DNA of 21,151 bases from Promethearchaeota archaeon (lineage in GTDB: Archaea > Asgardarchaeota > Lokiarchaeia > Sigynarchaeales > SOKP01): NCBI GenBank assembly GCA_019058515.1, contig JAHPYY010000054.1, forward strand, positions 1 through 21,151, read 5' to 3'. The notes beneath the pieces were generated by a model. That model ran no database searches, was not told the origin of the DNA, and worked only from the letters and a program-made list of their open reading frames with translations. Positions 6,497-14,621 of the stretch are shown here, in pieces. Position 1 is the first letter of the stretch, and each line of letters opens with the position of its first letter. The translations under genes were made by a program, and so were the position numbers.

Positions 6497-8815
6497 GTGT
6501 CAAAATTATTACCCAATGAAAATGAAAAACAGAAAGAAATAATAGAATCCGAGGAAACTTATTCAAGTTTAATTAATAATCTAATGGATATTATACTTGA
6601 AGGAGATTCATCAGGTAAGGTATCTTATGTTAGTCCTCAATGCTTTGAGATAATAGGATATAAACCTAGCGAAATAATAGGAAAAAATGCCTTTAACTTT
6701 ATTCATCCAGAGGATATTTTGATAATCGCAGAAGCAATGAAAAAAAGTCTTAAAACTAGAGAGATAATCCATGTTCCAGAATATAGACTCGTGCATAAAA
6801 ATGGAAACGCTATTCCAGTCTCAGCTCGAGGAAAATTCGTCAAAATAAATGGGAATGATAAGTTTATCGTTAATATAAGAGATATATCAAGAGAAAAAGA
6901 AATCGAGTTAAAATTAAAAGAAACAGAGAAACATTATGAGCTAATTGTTAAAAACATCAACGATATAATTTGGACAATGGATCTTAACCTTAAAACAAAT
7001 TATGTGAGCCCATCAATTAAAAGAATCCTTGGATATACTGTAGAGGAAGATTTGGCTCGTCCAATTCACAAGAAGTTTACACCAGAATCCTTAAATCGAA
7101 TAGGTAAACTGATAAAAAGGTACTTTACTTCAAAAAATGCGAGGGACAAAGATTTTAACCCCGTGCTAACATTTGAAGTAGATCAATATCATAAGAATGG
7201 ATCGATTATTCCCTGCGAAGTAACGGTTAATCCTATGCGTGATAGTGATGGAATTGCTTTTGGTCTCGTTGGAATCACAAGAGTAATAGCAAAAAGGAAA
7301 GAAGCTGAGAAAAAACTAAAAGAATCGGAAGAAAAATATAGGGATTTCGTCGAAAATGCGCATGAGGGAATTTGGGCTTTGGATGAGAATGAAAATACTA
7401 TCTTTGTTAATCCTAGGTTGTGTGAGATGCTTGGTTATACAAAGGATGAGCTACTAGGTAAAAGCCTACGCTTATTTATTCCCAACTCAATGAAAACGAT
7501 AATAAATGGAAACCGATCTAAGCGAGCAAAAGGTATAAAAGAAATGTACGAGCTCCAGCTATATAAAAAAGACGGGGCAATTATTTATACAGAGGTAAAA
7601 GCAGCTCCAATTTTGGATGATTCTCATAACTATAGAGGATCTTTTGCTTATATTACGGATATCACAAGTAAGAAAGTTGCTGAACAACAATTAAAAGAAT
7701 CAGAAGAAAAATATAGGAATCTCTTTGAGAATTCTCCCCATGCTATCAGTCTAATTAATTCAAAAGGAATAATCATTCAATGCAACTCCAATGTAGAAAA
7801 GATATTTGGATATAAATTAGGTGATTTAATTGGACAGCACTTCAGGAAATTCCCTCTTTTCTCAAAAGAAAATTGTAATGTCATGTTAAATAGTTTTAAT
7901 AAGCTGATTAATGGGGATATACCAGAGCCTCAAGAATTAATACTCACTAGAAAGGATGGAAATAAGATCTGGGTTTCAGTACAAGCTTCTATAGTACACC
8001 TAAAGAACGAGACTTTATTTCAAGTGATTACTCAAGATATTTCAAAAATAAAAGAAGCAGAGATGAGATTGGAGGAACAAAACAAAGAATTAGAGCAACT
8101 AAACGAGTTAAAAACTGAGTTTCTCAGCAGGGCGTCTCACGAGTTAAAAGCACCGTTAGTAGCGATAAAGGGTAATGCAGATTTAGTATTAACCCAATAT
8201 ACTGATAAATTAAAACCAGATATGACTAATAAGTTAGAAGAGATCCAAATGGGATGCAAACGACTACAGGAAATAATCCACAAACTTATAGAAAGCTCCA
8301 AATTAGAGTCAAGTAAAATTGAATTACACACCGCTAAAGATGATTTAGCAAATCTGATTAGAAAATGTGTGAATGAAGTACAAACCCTTGCTAAAATGAA
8401 AAGCATTAAAATTAATATAGATATTGAAGAGGTTCTTGTTGCCGATATAAATAAAGATCAGATCCAAGAAGTTATTTCTAATTTGCTTATTAATGCGATC
8501 AATTACTCTCCACGCGACGGGATAATTAACATCAATTCTGAAAGAAAAGCAAACGCCATAATTATATCAATAAAAGATAAAGGTATAGGTTTTACCGAAG
8601 ACGAGAAAGAAATAATATTTCAAAAGTTTGGCAAGATTAAAAGAACTGTTCAAGGATACGAGAGTTTCTCCGAGGGATCTGGATTAGGACTATATATTGC
8701 CAAAAAAATAATTAATCTCCATGGTGGAGATATTTGGTTGGAGTCTGAAGGTAGAAACAAGGGTTCTACCTTCTATTTTACAGTTCCAATAAAGGGAAAT
8801 CAAGAACTTGTATAA
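6497..8815 (+). CDS. Soluble PAS-PAS-PAS-PAS histidine kinase
   Basis: The 772-residue protein has four PAS sensor domains in tandem, at about residues 20-135, 140-265, 275-395 and 400-525. Each ends in a D(I/T) strand and a charged helix linker. A short coiled coil (EEQNKELEQLNELK) leads into the HisKA helices, with the phosphorylated His548 in SHELKAP. The ATPase domain shows the N box (NLLINAINYSP, Asn666), a DKGIGF G1 box and a GSGLGLYIA G2 box (Gly727, 729, 731). All residues needed for autophosphorylation are present. There is no membrane segment or receiver domain, so it should be a cytosolic sensor; PAS ligands could be haem, flavin or small molecules, but nothing here tells which. 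No response regulator lies nearby, as is common for archaeal kinases. The GTG at 6497 is the start used; no ribosome site is obvious, and the downstream codons are in frame without an early alternative ATG. Confidence 0.95.
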   Translation: MSKLLPNENEKQKEIIESEETYSSLINNLMDIILEGDSSGKVSYVSPQCFEIIGYKPSEIIGKNAFNFIHPEDILIIAEAMKKSLKTREIIHVPEYRLVHKNGNAIPVSARGKFVKINGNDKFIVNIRDISREKEIELKLKETEKHYELIVKNINDIIWTMDLNLKTNYVSPSIKRILGYTVEEDLARPIHKKFTPESLNRIGKLIKRYFTSKNARDKDFNPVLTFEVDQYHKNGSIIPCEVTVNPMRDSDGIAFGLVGITRVIAKRKEAEKKLKESEEKYRDFVENAHEGIWALDENENTIFVNPRLCEMLGYTKDELLGKSLRLFIPNSMKTIINGNRSKRAKGIKEMYELQLYKKDGAIIYTEVKAAPILDDSHNYRGSFAYITDITSKKVAEQQLKESEEKYRNLFENSPHAISLINSKGIIIQCNSNVEKIFGYKLGDLIGQHFRKFPLFSKENCNVMLNSFNKLINGDIPEPQELILTRKDGNKIWVSVQASIVHLKNETLFQVITQDISKIKEAEMRLEEQNKELEQLNELKTEFLSRASHELKAPLVAIKGNADLVLTQYTDKLKPDMTNKLEEIQMGCKRLQEIIHKLIESSKLESSKIELHTAKDDLANLIRKCVNEVQTLAKMKSIKINIDIEEVLVADINKDQIQEVISNLLINAINYSPRDGIININSERKANAIIISIKDKGIGFTEDEKEIIFQKFGKIKRTVQGYESFSEGSGLGLYIAKKIINLHGGDIWLESEGRNKGSTFYFTVPIKGNQELV

Positions 8816-9012
8816 CTTGTTCAGTAAAATCTAAAAGAATTATGTCAAAGGAAAGAATAAGAGAATAAGGCTAAATTCGTTTCAATAAATATAAGAATGC
8901 ACGAAATCTTATACCTCTATTTCCAATGCCAATAACTTATTTCATTCTTTAATTATTATCTCTTATTTTTCTAAGAAATTAGATTCAAATATTTCAAAGA
9001 ATTTTTAAAACT

Positions 9013-9792
9013 ATGAATAGATTACCCGCACTCTTTATTGGTCATGGAAGTCCGTACAATCTCTTCGATGATAATGATTTTACTCGTTCACTAAAACAAG
9101 AAGGCAAAAGCCTATTTACACATCATCAACCAAAAGCCATAATAATTATCTCCGCTCATTGGTTAACTCGTGGTACATTCCTAACGGGAGATGATAGTCC
9201 AAAGATGGTATATGACTACTATGGCTTTCCTAAGGAATTTTACGATTATAATTATCCCGCTAAAGGATCGGCTAAAATCGCCTTCGAAATTACTAAGCTA
9301 TTAACAGATGTAATCAAACCTACAAATGAATGGGGTATAGATCACGCCGCTACTATTGTTTTAGAAAACTTAATCCCTTCAGGACAAATTCCTGTAATTG
9401 AGTTAAGCCTGGATTTTAGACATCCGCCTCAATATCATTACGAACTTGGACAAAAACTCGCAGATCTACGAGAACATGACATTCTTTTCATAGGAAGTGG
9501 AAATCTAATTCACACTTTTAGAGAGTTTGACGGGAATATAAATGCGAAACCGTTTGATTGGGCTGTTGAGTTGGATGTTCTACAGAAAAACGCTTTAGAT
9601 ACTAACGATATCGATACTTTAATAAATTACGATAGAATACCTTTAAGTAAGCGTGGGTTTCAATCTAATGATCATTACCTCCCAATGCTTTATATAAAAG
9701 GAATGCAACACGACGACGAAAGTATTAGATATATATATGAAGGAATCCAACACGCTTCAGTCTCTCATAGGAGTTTTATCGTAGGAAATTAG
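9013..9792 (+). CDS. DODA/LigB-type extradiol ring-cleavage dioxygenase
   Basis: This 259-residue protein belongs to the class III extradiol dioxygenase fold, closest in pattern to the YgiD/4,5-DOPA dioxygenase group. These enzymes open catechol-type rings with a divalent metal held by histidines. Seen here in order: GHGSP (His11), SAHW (His49), GIDHA (His111), GSGNLIH (His167) and NDHYLPML (His221), which match the metal ligands and acid-base histidines of the family. Length is normal and there is no signal peptide, so it is cytosolic. The natural substrate in an archaeon is unknown; many homologues in anaerobes have no tested role. The ATG at 9013 gives the expected family beginning (PALFIGHGSP); no ribosome site is clear. 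The gene converges on the DUF362 gene with 11 bases between stops. Confidence 0.9.
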   Translation: MNRLPALFIGHGSPYNLFDDNDFTRSLKQEGKSLFTHHQPKAIIIISAHWLTRGTFLTGDDSPKMVYDYYGFPKEFYDYNYPAKGSAKIAFEITKLLTDVIKPTNEWGIDHAATIVLENLIPSGQIPVIELSLDFRHPPQYHYELGQKLADLREHDILFIGSGNLIHTFREFDGNINAKPFDWAVELDVLQKNALDTNDIDTLINYDRIPLSKRGFQSNDHYLPMLYIKGMQHDDESIRYIYEGIQHASVSHRSFIVGN

Positions 9793-9803
9793 TAATTTTT
9801 TTC

Positions 9804-10832
9804 CTATTTCAGGCTAGCTTTTAGTATTTTATCTAACCTCGGAAACATTTTTTTCCTTATGTTTTCTAGATTTTTTGTCTTATTCTTGTCAAATCGACCG
9901 AAAATCTCCTCACCCAATCCAATATAATCCACATTTAAGGGATTTATACCAATTAGGCCACATATTAAAGCATCTAAAAACACTAAGTTATTGCTAAACG
10001 CCGCTAAGCCTAAATTTTCCATTATATCGTAATTACCCCATTCTACATGTATACTTCCCAATGGATTTGAAACTACTGTGGAGTATATTCCTTCACATAG
10101 TCCATAAATGTTAAAAAAAGTAGCATAGATTTTATTTATATCAATGATATTTTGGCTTAGCATAGTATCATTTGGTCCATGCCACCACGATCGTAATGGA
10201 TCGGGTATAAGACCAAACATGTTTTTTAATGTCAAGCTAGGATATGTACTATTAATCCCTTTAACTTTTCCAAAATTAATAAAAACTTGATCTTTATGGT
10301 TTAGTAATCTAGATGGAAACATTTGGTATAACTCTTCGTTAGCCACTGGCGTATATATGCTTTCAACTTCCCTCTTAATTTTTTTAGAATCTGCTGAATA
10401 GCCTCGCCAAATCTCCTCAGTAATATTTAGATATTCAATTCCAAACTCGGAGAACAGGTCTTTAAAACCATATTCAGATAAAAACCAATCGTCCTGCTTT
10501 CTTAATTGATCCCATCGTTTCTTTTCCTTTATCCAGTTCCAATCTGGATGTTCCATAATCCATTTCCAATTCACATCTTGATCATTAACGGTAAATTTTA
10601 AAGTACCATCTTGTTTTTCCAAAGTATATGATTCTATAATTATAACTTTACCATCTAAAACCTCAAATAATAATTTTAAGGCTTTTGCTTCTGTAAAATT
10701 TCCAGGATGAGGACTAAACCAGTTTGGTTTTATAATAAAAGTCTCTGAGTCAAGAACATTTTTAGGTAAAATTTTTTTAAAATCGGCTGAGTCTGATATT
10801 TTACTTAGATTAACTGCTCCTATTTTTTTCAT
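9804..10832 (-). CDS. DUF362 family protein
   Basis: The 342-residue protein begins with a segment typical of DUF362: FIIKPNWFSP at about residues 32-41, then the GNFTEAK turn and VIIIESYT, a strand-helix pattern shared by that family. Many DUF362 proteins carry a ferredoxin domain, but no CxxCxxC cluster is present here, so this is the domain alone. The function of the family is not firmly known. A Trp- and Lys-rich stretch at about 80-125 appears specific to this version. There is no signal peptide or membrane segment. The ATG at 10832 starts with KKIGAVNLSK, a sensible first strand, but lacks a clear ribosome site. Its 3' end faces the dioxygenase gene; the upstream TIGR04076 gene is divergent, 108 bases away. 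Confidence 0.8.
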   Translation of the reverse strand: MKKIGAVNLSKISDSADFKKILPKNVLDSETFIIKPNWFSPHPGNFTEAKALKLLFEVLDGKVIIIESYTLEKQDGTLKFTVNDQDVNWKWIMEHPDWNWIKEKKRWDQLRKQDDWFLSEYGFKDLFSEFGIEYLNITEEIWRGYSADSKKIKREVESIYTPVANEELYQMFPSRLLNHKDQVFINFGKVKGINSTYPSLTLKNMFGLIPDPLRSWWHGPNDTMLSQNIIDINKIYATFFNIYGLCEGIYSTVVSNPLGSIHVEWGNYDIMENLGLAAFSNNLVFLDALICGLIGINPLNVDYIGLGEEIFGRFDKNKTKNLENIRKKMFPRLDKILKASLK

Positions 10833-10940
10833 GTTTTTGTTACTTAAAATGGGTTAAATTTTGAATATGATGAAAAAAAATCTGTAAACTTAAATTTTAC
10901 AGAATAATCTTGAAAGATTTGAAAATTTTATGGGGGTCAA

Positions 10941-11273
10941 ATGATATTTATTGAAATTAATTCTAACTTTATCATTATTTATATAAATATTATAGGTATC
11001 AAGAACTTGACTAAAGTTAGAGTAGAAGTAGGTGAAGTAAGCGGAAAATGTCATCATTCAATGGAAAAAGGAGACTATTTTATTATTGAAGATTATAAAA
11101 TTAAGATTCCTGATGGAAAGCATATGTGTATGTGGGCGTTAAACAGTCTTTTACCAATATTTCCATTGCTTCTTGAAAGAAATCAATTGAAGGATAATCA
11201 CTGGATTAACGAGGCTGAATCAATGTTATGCCCCGATGGAAAGGTACGCTACATCTTTAAACTTCTTGATTAG
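10941..11273 (+). CDS. TIGR04076 family small protein
   Basis: From residue 23 on (TKVRVEVGEVSGKCHH) the sequence follows the TIGR04076 pattern: a first strand, G-K-C (Cys37), MEKGDYF, then DGKHMCMWAL (Cys63), LLPIFPLL, and the closing CPDGKVRYIFKL (Cys97). The three cysteines are the hallmark of this small family, which has no established function and is common in archaea and anaerobic bacteria; a metal or redox role is plausible but unproven. The first 22 residues (MIFIEINSNF followed by isoleucine-rich sequence) do not belong to the family core. The ATG at 10941 has GGGGGT four bases before it, while the TTG at 11007 would give the family-typical beginning, so the true start is uncertain. 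The gene converges on the radical SAM gene with 18 bases between stops. Confidence 0.8.
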   Translation: MIFIEINSNFIIIYINIIGIKNLTKVRVEVGEVSGKCHHSMEKGDYFIIEDYKIKIPDGKHMCMWALNSLLPIFPLLLERNQLKDNHWINEAESMLCPDGKVRYIFKLLD

Positions 11274-11291
11274 CTGAATTCTTTAATTTAA

Positions 11292-12350
11292 TTACATTTT
11301 ATAAGGTAATTTCGCATCTTTGGGTATCGAATCAATATATTTACTCCTAAATTCTTTGTTGAGCATTGGACATTCTTTTTTAGCCCATTCTTCCGAAAAC
11401 ATTTCGTGGCTCCACATTCTTTCAAGAATATCTTTTAGCGGCTCATCCCTAACATTTGCGAAAGTAAGTGGCATAAAGCAACACGGTTGAACATCTCCGT
11501 AAGGAGAAATGTAGAAATACATGTTGTCTGATAATCCTCTACATTGGGCTGAAGATTGGGTCTGAAAGTAGAAATCGCGACACACATAAGGAAAATCCAC
11601 GATTTTTCTCACTTTTTTCTGTTCCTCACGGGATAACGCTACTTCCGGGTTGTATAACCACCGACCTGCGGGTGTTGGTAAGAGATACCTTACTCCGTTA
11701 GCACCCAGATCCTTAGCAAGTTGTATAACCCTTTCAAAGTTGCCATTGGCGAGGTTTTCCTTCGTAATATATGTAGAAACCGCGCATTTTAACCTTGCGT
11801 CCAGAGCATTTTTAATACCTTGTACTGCCTTATTGAATGTTCCTTTTACCCCCCGCAACTTGTCGTGATCTTCGGGCTTAGGGCTATCAATGCTCACGTA
11901 AAGCATTTCCAGACCGTTGTATTTCAATTGGTTTGCGAACTTCTTAGTAATCATTAAACCGTTTGTATCGCAAAAAACATATACGGATCTTTCTGAAGCG
12001 TACTTAACTAGTTCCATTATGTCTGGTCGCAAGGTAGGTTCACCCCCAAAAAAGTTAACCACAAACGCTTTATTTGATTGGTCTAACACATTTTTAATCT
12101 CGTCTGTATTTAATTCACGCTGCGGTTCGTTTTCGTAGTTTCCAACGCAACAGTGAGGACACCTCAGTTGACAGTTGTAGGTAATACCGAACATTAAGTA
12201 AAACACATCCGCTCTTCCATTTACTCCCCCTCGTTCTTCGCTAAACCACTTCATCATGCGGTTTTGCTCGTAGGTTAGAGGAATCATGTACTCGTCCCAT
12301 ACCCCCCGATCTTTTTCAAATCTTTCGTCCTCAATGGGCCAGTCTTCCAT
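11292..12350 (-). CDS. Radical SAM enzyme with SPASM-like C-terminus
   Basis: The 352-residue protein carries the radical SAM cluster motif C60-QLR-C64-PH-C67, the SAM-binding GGEP at 102-105, and the YVSIDS strand at 151-156. The C-terminal part has Cys257, Cys270, the pair Cys290-291 in ISPYGDVQPCC, then FANVRDEPLKDILERMW and Cys327, the layout of a SPASM or twitch domain that holds one or two auxiliary iron-sulfur clusters. Such enzymes modify peptides, proteins or cofactors, but no precursor peptide gene is visible nearby, so the substrate is unknown. A strong AGGAGGT site lies ten bases before the ATG at 12350, and a TATA-like box precedes it. Base composition differs from its neighbours: hand counts of two 60-base lines (11641 and 11821) gave 31 and 28 G+C, against 14 in a kinase line (6541). 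This suggests transfer or strong codon selection. Confidence 0.93.
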   Translation of the reverse strand: MEDWPIEDERFEKDRGVWDEYMIPLTYEQNRMMKWFSEERGGVNGRADVFYLMFGITYNCQLRCPHCCVGNYENEPQRELNTDEIKNVLDQSNKAFVVNFFGGEPTLRPDIMELVKYASERSVYVFCDTNGLMITKKFANQLKYNGLEMLYVSIDSPKPEDHDKLRGVKGTFNKAVQGIKNALDARLKCAVSTYITKENLANGNFERVIQLAKDLGANGVRYLLPTPAGRWLYNPEVALSREEQKKVRKIVDFPYVCRDFYFQTQSSAQCRGLSDNMYFYISPYGDVQPCCFMPLTFANVRDEPLKDILERMWSHEMFSEEWAKKECPMLNKEFRSKYIDSIPKDAKLPYKM

Positions 12351-12360
12351 TTTACCATAA

Positions 12361-12382
12361 ACCTCCTAAGTTAATTATAAGT
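12361..12382 (-). promoter_or_regulatory. Promoter and ribosome site of the radical SAM gene
   Basis: The minus strand shows a TATA-like ACTTATAATT at about 12381-12372 and then AGGAGGT at 12367-12361, ten bases before the ATG. The spacing implies a short leader. Confidence 0.55.
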
Positions 12383-12492
12383 TAGATCTTTTTAATTAGA
12401 ATTATTCCACTATTTGCTAATCTTTCTAATAAAAGTTTTCACATGAATTGGATTATATTGGTTTTAAATTTTAGCGAAGATAGTACTCATTT

Positions 12493-13245
12493 ATGTCAAA
12501 AGAAGAAAACTCTCAAAATCAATGGAAATACCTTTTTATTGTCGGTGGGATAACCGCCCTCTTGGTAGCTATAGTATTTAGAAAAAACTGGGGAGCAGAA
12601 GGCGAACTCCTTAGAATGTTTGGAATAATTTCGTACTCACCCACACATCCTTCTACAGCGCTTGAGTGGTTTACACTCTTTCAGAATAATTGGTGGGCTG
12701 GCTTAGTTTTGCTTAATTTAGTCGATGTCGTAAATTACATCTTAGTAGGTATAACCTATCTTGCTCTATACGGTGCGCTTAAAGACGATAACAAGAGTTT
12801 GATGATAATTGCAAACTTTTTTAGTTTCATTGCCATTGTAGCGATAATTGCATCGAATCAGTCGTTCTCAATGCTTAACCTTAGTATCAAATACGCTTCC
12901 GCAACGACCGAGGAAGAGCGAACGATGTTGTTAATCGCAGGGGAAGTGTTACTAGCAATAGGGAATCCCACGAGTCCTTATCTAGGGGTTGCAAGTTATA
13001 TTAGTCACTTTTTCTTATCAATTGGTGGACTGATAATTGCGTTTGTAATGTTAAAGACTGAGGTTTTTGGTAGAAAGACCTCTATCCTTGGATTGATCGC
13101 GAATATTATACTTGTGGTGTTTTACTTTCCCTTATTTGGACTGCCCGAATTATTTTCCTTGCTCTTTTTTGTATCATCACCAGCACTACTCGCGTGGTAC
13201 ATAATAATAGGGCTGAAATTGTTTCAACTTAGCAAGAAAAGTTAA
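12493..13245 (+). CDS. DUF4386-like multi-pass membrane protein
   Basis: The 250-residue protein has six to seven hydrophobic segments: about 13-30, 66-93, 104-120, 144-154, 165-187, 195-212 and 215-243. The order of features, namely a first helix with GGITALL, a loop, helices around LYGAL and FFSFIAIVAIIA, an acidic TTEEERTML loop, and a late FFLSIGGLIIAFVML helix, resembles DUF4386 proteins, an integral membrane family of unknown function. The match is by pattern and is not secure. The start is ATG 12493 with a polar, signal-free N-terminus. It is divergent from the radical SAM gene, with 142 bases between starts, and is followed by a T10 run. Composition looks less AT-rich than the membrane gene that follows. 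Confidence 0.7.
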   Translation: MSKEENSQNQWKYLFIVGGITALLVAIVFRKNWGAEGELLRMFGIISYSPTHPSTALEWFTLFQNNWWAGLVLLNLVDVVNYILVGITYLALYGALKDDNKSLMIIANFFSFIAIVAIIASNQSFSMLNLSIKYASATTEEERTMLLIAGEVLLAIGNPTSPYLGVASYISHFFLSIGGLIIAFVMLKTEVFGRKTSILGLIANIILVVFYFPLFGLPELFSLLFFVSSPALLAWYIIIGLKLFQLSKKS

Positions 13246-13306
13246 TTCTAAACCTATTTCTTTTGTTTATGTGTTAAACATTGACATAGTTTCCTCAATC
13301 TCCCCA

Positions 13307-13316
13307 TTTTTTTTTT
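13307..13316 (+). terminator. T-run terminator after the DUF4386-like gene
   Basis: Ten consecutive T residues lie 62 bases after the stop. Archaeal RNA polymerase terminates at such T-tracts without needing a hairpin. A second T10 run lies at 13394-13403. Confidence 0.5.
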
Positions 13317-13423
13317 AAAATCTGAGATTCAATAATTGACTTCCAAACAATTTTTTCGTAAAAAGTGTATTCCGAAAAAGTCAAATTTAGCACTTTTTTT
13401 TTTATAAAATATGTGATATAGAG

Positions 13424-13446
13424 TTAAATATAAACGTTCGTTCGAA
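13424..13446 (+). promoter_or_regulatory. TATA box and CGTTCG repeat before a likely leaderless gene
   Basis: TTAAATATA at 13424-13432 is centred about 25 bases before the ATG at 13453, so transcription should begin at or next to the start codon. Between them is CGTTCGTTCGAA (13435-13446), where TTCG repeats; a protein bound there would block initiation. Confidence 0.45.
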
Positions 13447-13452
13447 AAAAAT

Positions 13453-14457
13453 ATGGAAGAAAAAAAATTAAAACAAATATACATTGTTGGTTTAACGGTT
13501 TCAGCTGTGGTCATGGTTTTACTATTCCTATTTACCTCAGTTTTGTTGAATGTAACATTTCTCGTTTTTTTCTACGCGATTCGTTTTTTATCTGGATTTG
13601 GGCTGATATTAAGTATTTCAAACGGAATTCTCATCATCATGGATAAGTTGAGTAATAGAATCGGAAAAAGAGGTACAACAGCGCTAATTATCTTAGAAAT
13701 CGTTATTCCTGGATTATTAATCGCCTACGCCATTTACAAAATAATATCGAGTTTCTTAGAAAACAGTGTAATCACTCAAACAGGTATTTGGTTATGGTTT
13801 GATAATATATTATATATATACGGTATTGCATCCTTATTATTGACTCTTTACATAATTCCTTTAGCTAACGAGCAGTTTTACAAAGCTGTTGAATTAAGTA
13901 AATTCACGGGTGTTGGAAAAGGCGCTAAAACGGTTGCAAGGAAAGTTAAGAAGAAGTACTTTTCTCTAAGAAAGGAGTACGCCAAAGTTCAGGTTCAAGA
14001 CCAAATGTCTATTAAAGAAATATTGGATTTGTGGAGAAACAAATTTGCTGTAAATTTTCTGTTAGTTATTGCCGTGGGCTCCCTTGTGTTTGCTCCTATA
14101 GCTTTCATCTGTGTAATGTATTGGTTACGATTGTATGTTTTCTTTCGTGCGGATAGTAAAAATTACGAGCGCTTTTCTTTATTAATTGCCATGATTTGGA
14201 TAGGATTTATTGCGATTATATCTCCTTTCTTAAATTTGGCGTTCTATACTGCAATCGCGCCTTATTTCTGGACAGTGAATGTTGCCTATTTAATAGGAAT
14301 ATTACTGGCAACGCTTATTTTCATAAGTAAGCTTTTAAGTTATCAAGGGATTACCTTTAGAAAGGTTAAAATAGGATTGAAGGATCGAAAAATTGAGAAG
14401 CTTGAAAGAGAAAAAGAAGAACTAGAAAAACAGTTAGATAAAAAGGAAGAAGAATAA
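13453..14457 (+). CDS. Multi-pass membrane protein with C-terminal coiled coil
   Basis: I do not recognise a family. The 334 residues contain about seven hydrophobic segments: 9-32, 34-60, 76-98, 113-138, 198-225, 237-262 and 270-297. A basic loop at about 155-180 (GVGKGAKTVARKVKKKYF) separates the first four from the last three, and the tail from about 310 is a highly charged Lys/Glu heptad stretch (EKLEREKEELEKQ) that should form a cytoplasmic coiled coil. The basic loop and charged ends predict that the N-terminus, the loop and the tail face the cytoplasm, but the number of crossings between them would have to be even to agree, so the segment count is approximate. No enzyme motif is seen. 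The promoter geometry suggests a leaderless transcript. The gene converges on the 498-residue helical protein. Confidence 0.75.
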   Translation: MEEKKLKQIYIVGLTVSAVVMVLLFLFTSVLLNVTFLVFFYAIRFLSGFGLILSISNGILIIMDKLSNRIGKRGTTALIILEIVIPGLLIAYAIYKIISSFLENSVITQTGIWLWFDNILYIYGIASLLLTLYIIPLANEQFYKAVELSKFTGVGKGAKTVARKVKKKYFSLRKEYAKVQVQDQMSIKEILDLWRNKFAVNFLLVIAVGSLVFAPIAFICVMYWLRLYVFFRADSKNYERFSLLIAMIWIGFIAIISPFLNLAFYTAIAPYFWTVNVAYLIGILLATLIFISKLLSYQGITFRKVKIGLKDRKIEKLEREKEELEKQLDKKEEE

Positions 14458-14518
14458 CACATTTAGCAAGAAACTTGATTTTTCAAAATTAAGGTTTAAA
14501 GATTAAATTTGAATATAC

Positions 14519-14526
14519 TTTTTTTT
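14519..14526 (+). terminator. T-run terminator after the coiled-coil membrane protein
   Basis: Eight consecutive T residues lie 62 bases past the stop, in the gap between two convergent genes. Confidence 0.4.
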
Positions 14527-14621
14527 ATTGTAAGCTCCTATATTTCAAGGTTATATCCTCCATTAATCTAAGAGTATTTGAAATTATATTAAACTAATTC
14601 AACCTAAAATTAAGAAAAAAC

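Noticed and set aside
8137..8406. Minus-strand frame inside the histidine kinase
   Set aside because: It overlaps the HisKA region, which is strongly conserved on the plus strand.
12443..12552. Possible short peptide gene beside the radical SAM enzyme
   Set aside because: The 36-codon frame runs into the start of the membrane gene in another frame, has no ribosome site, and lacks precursor-like features.
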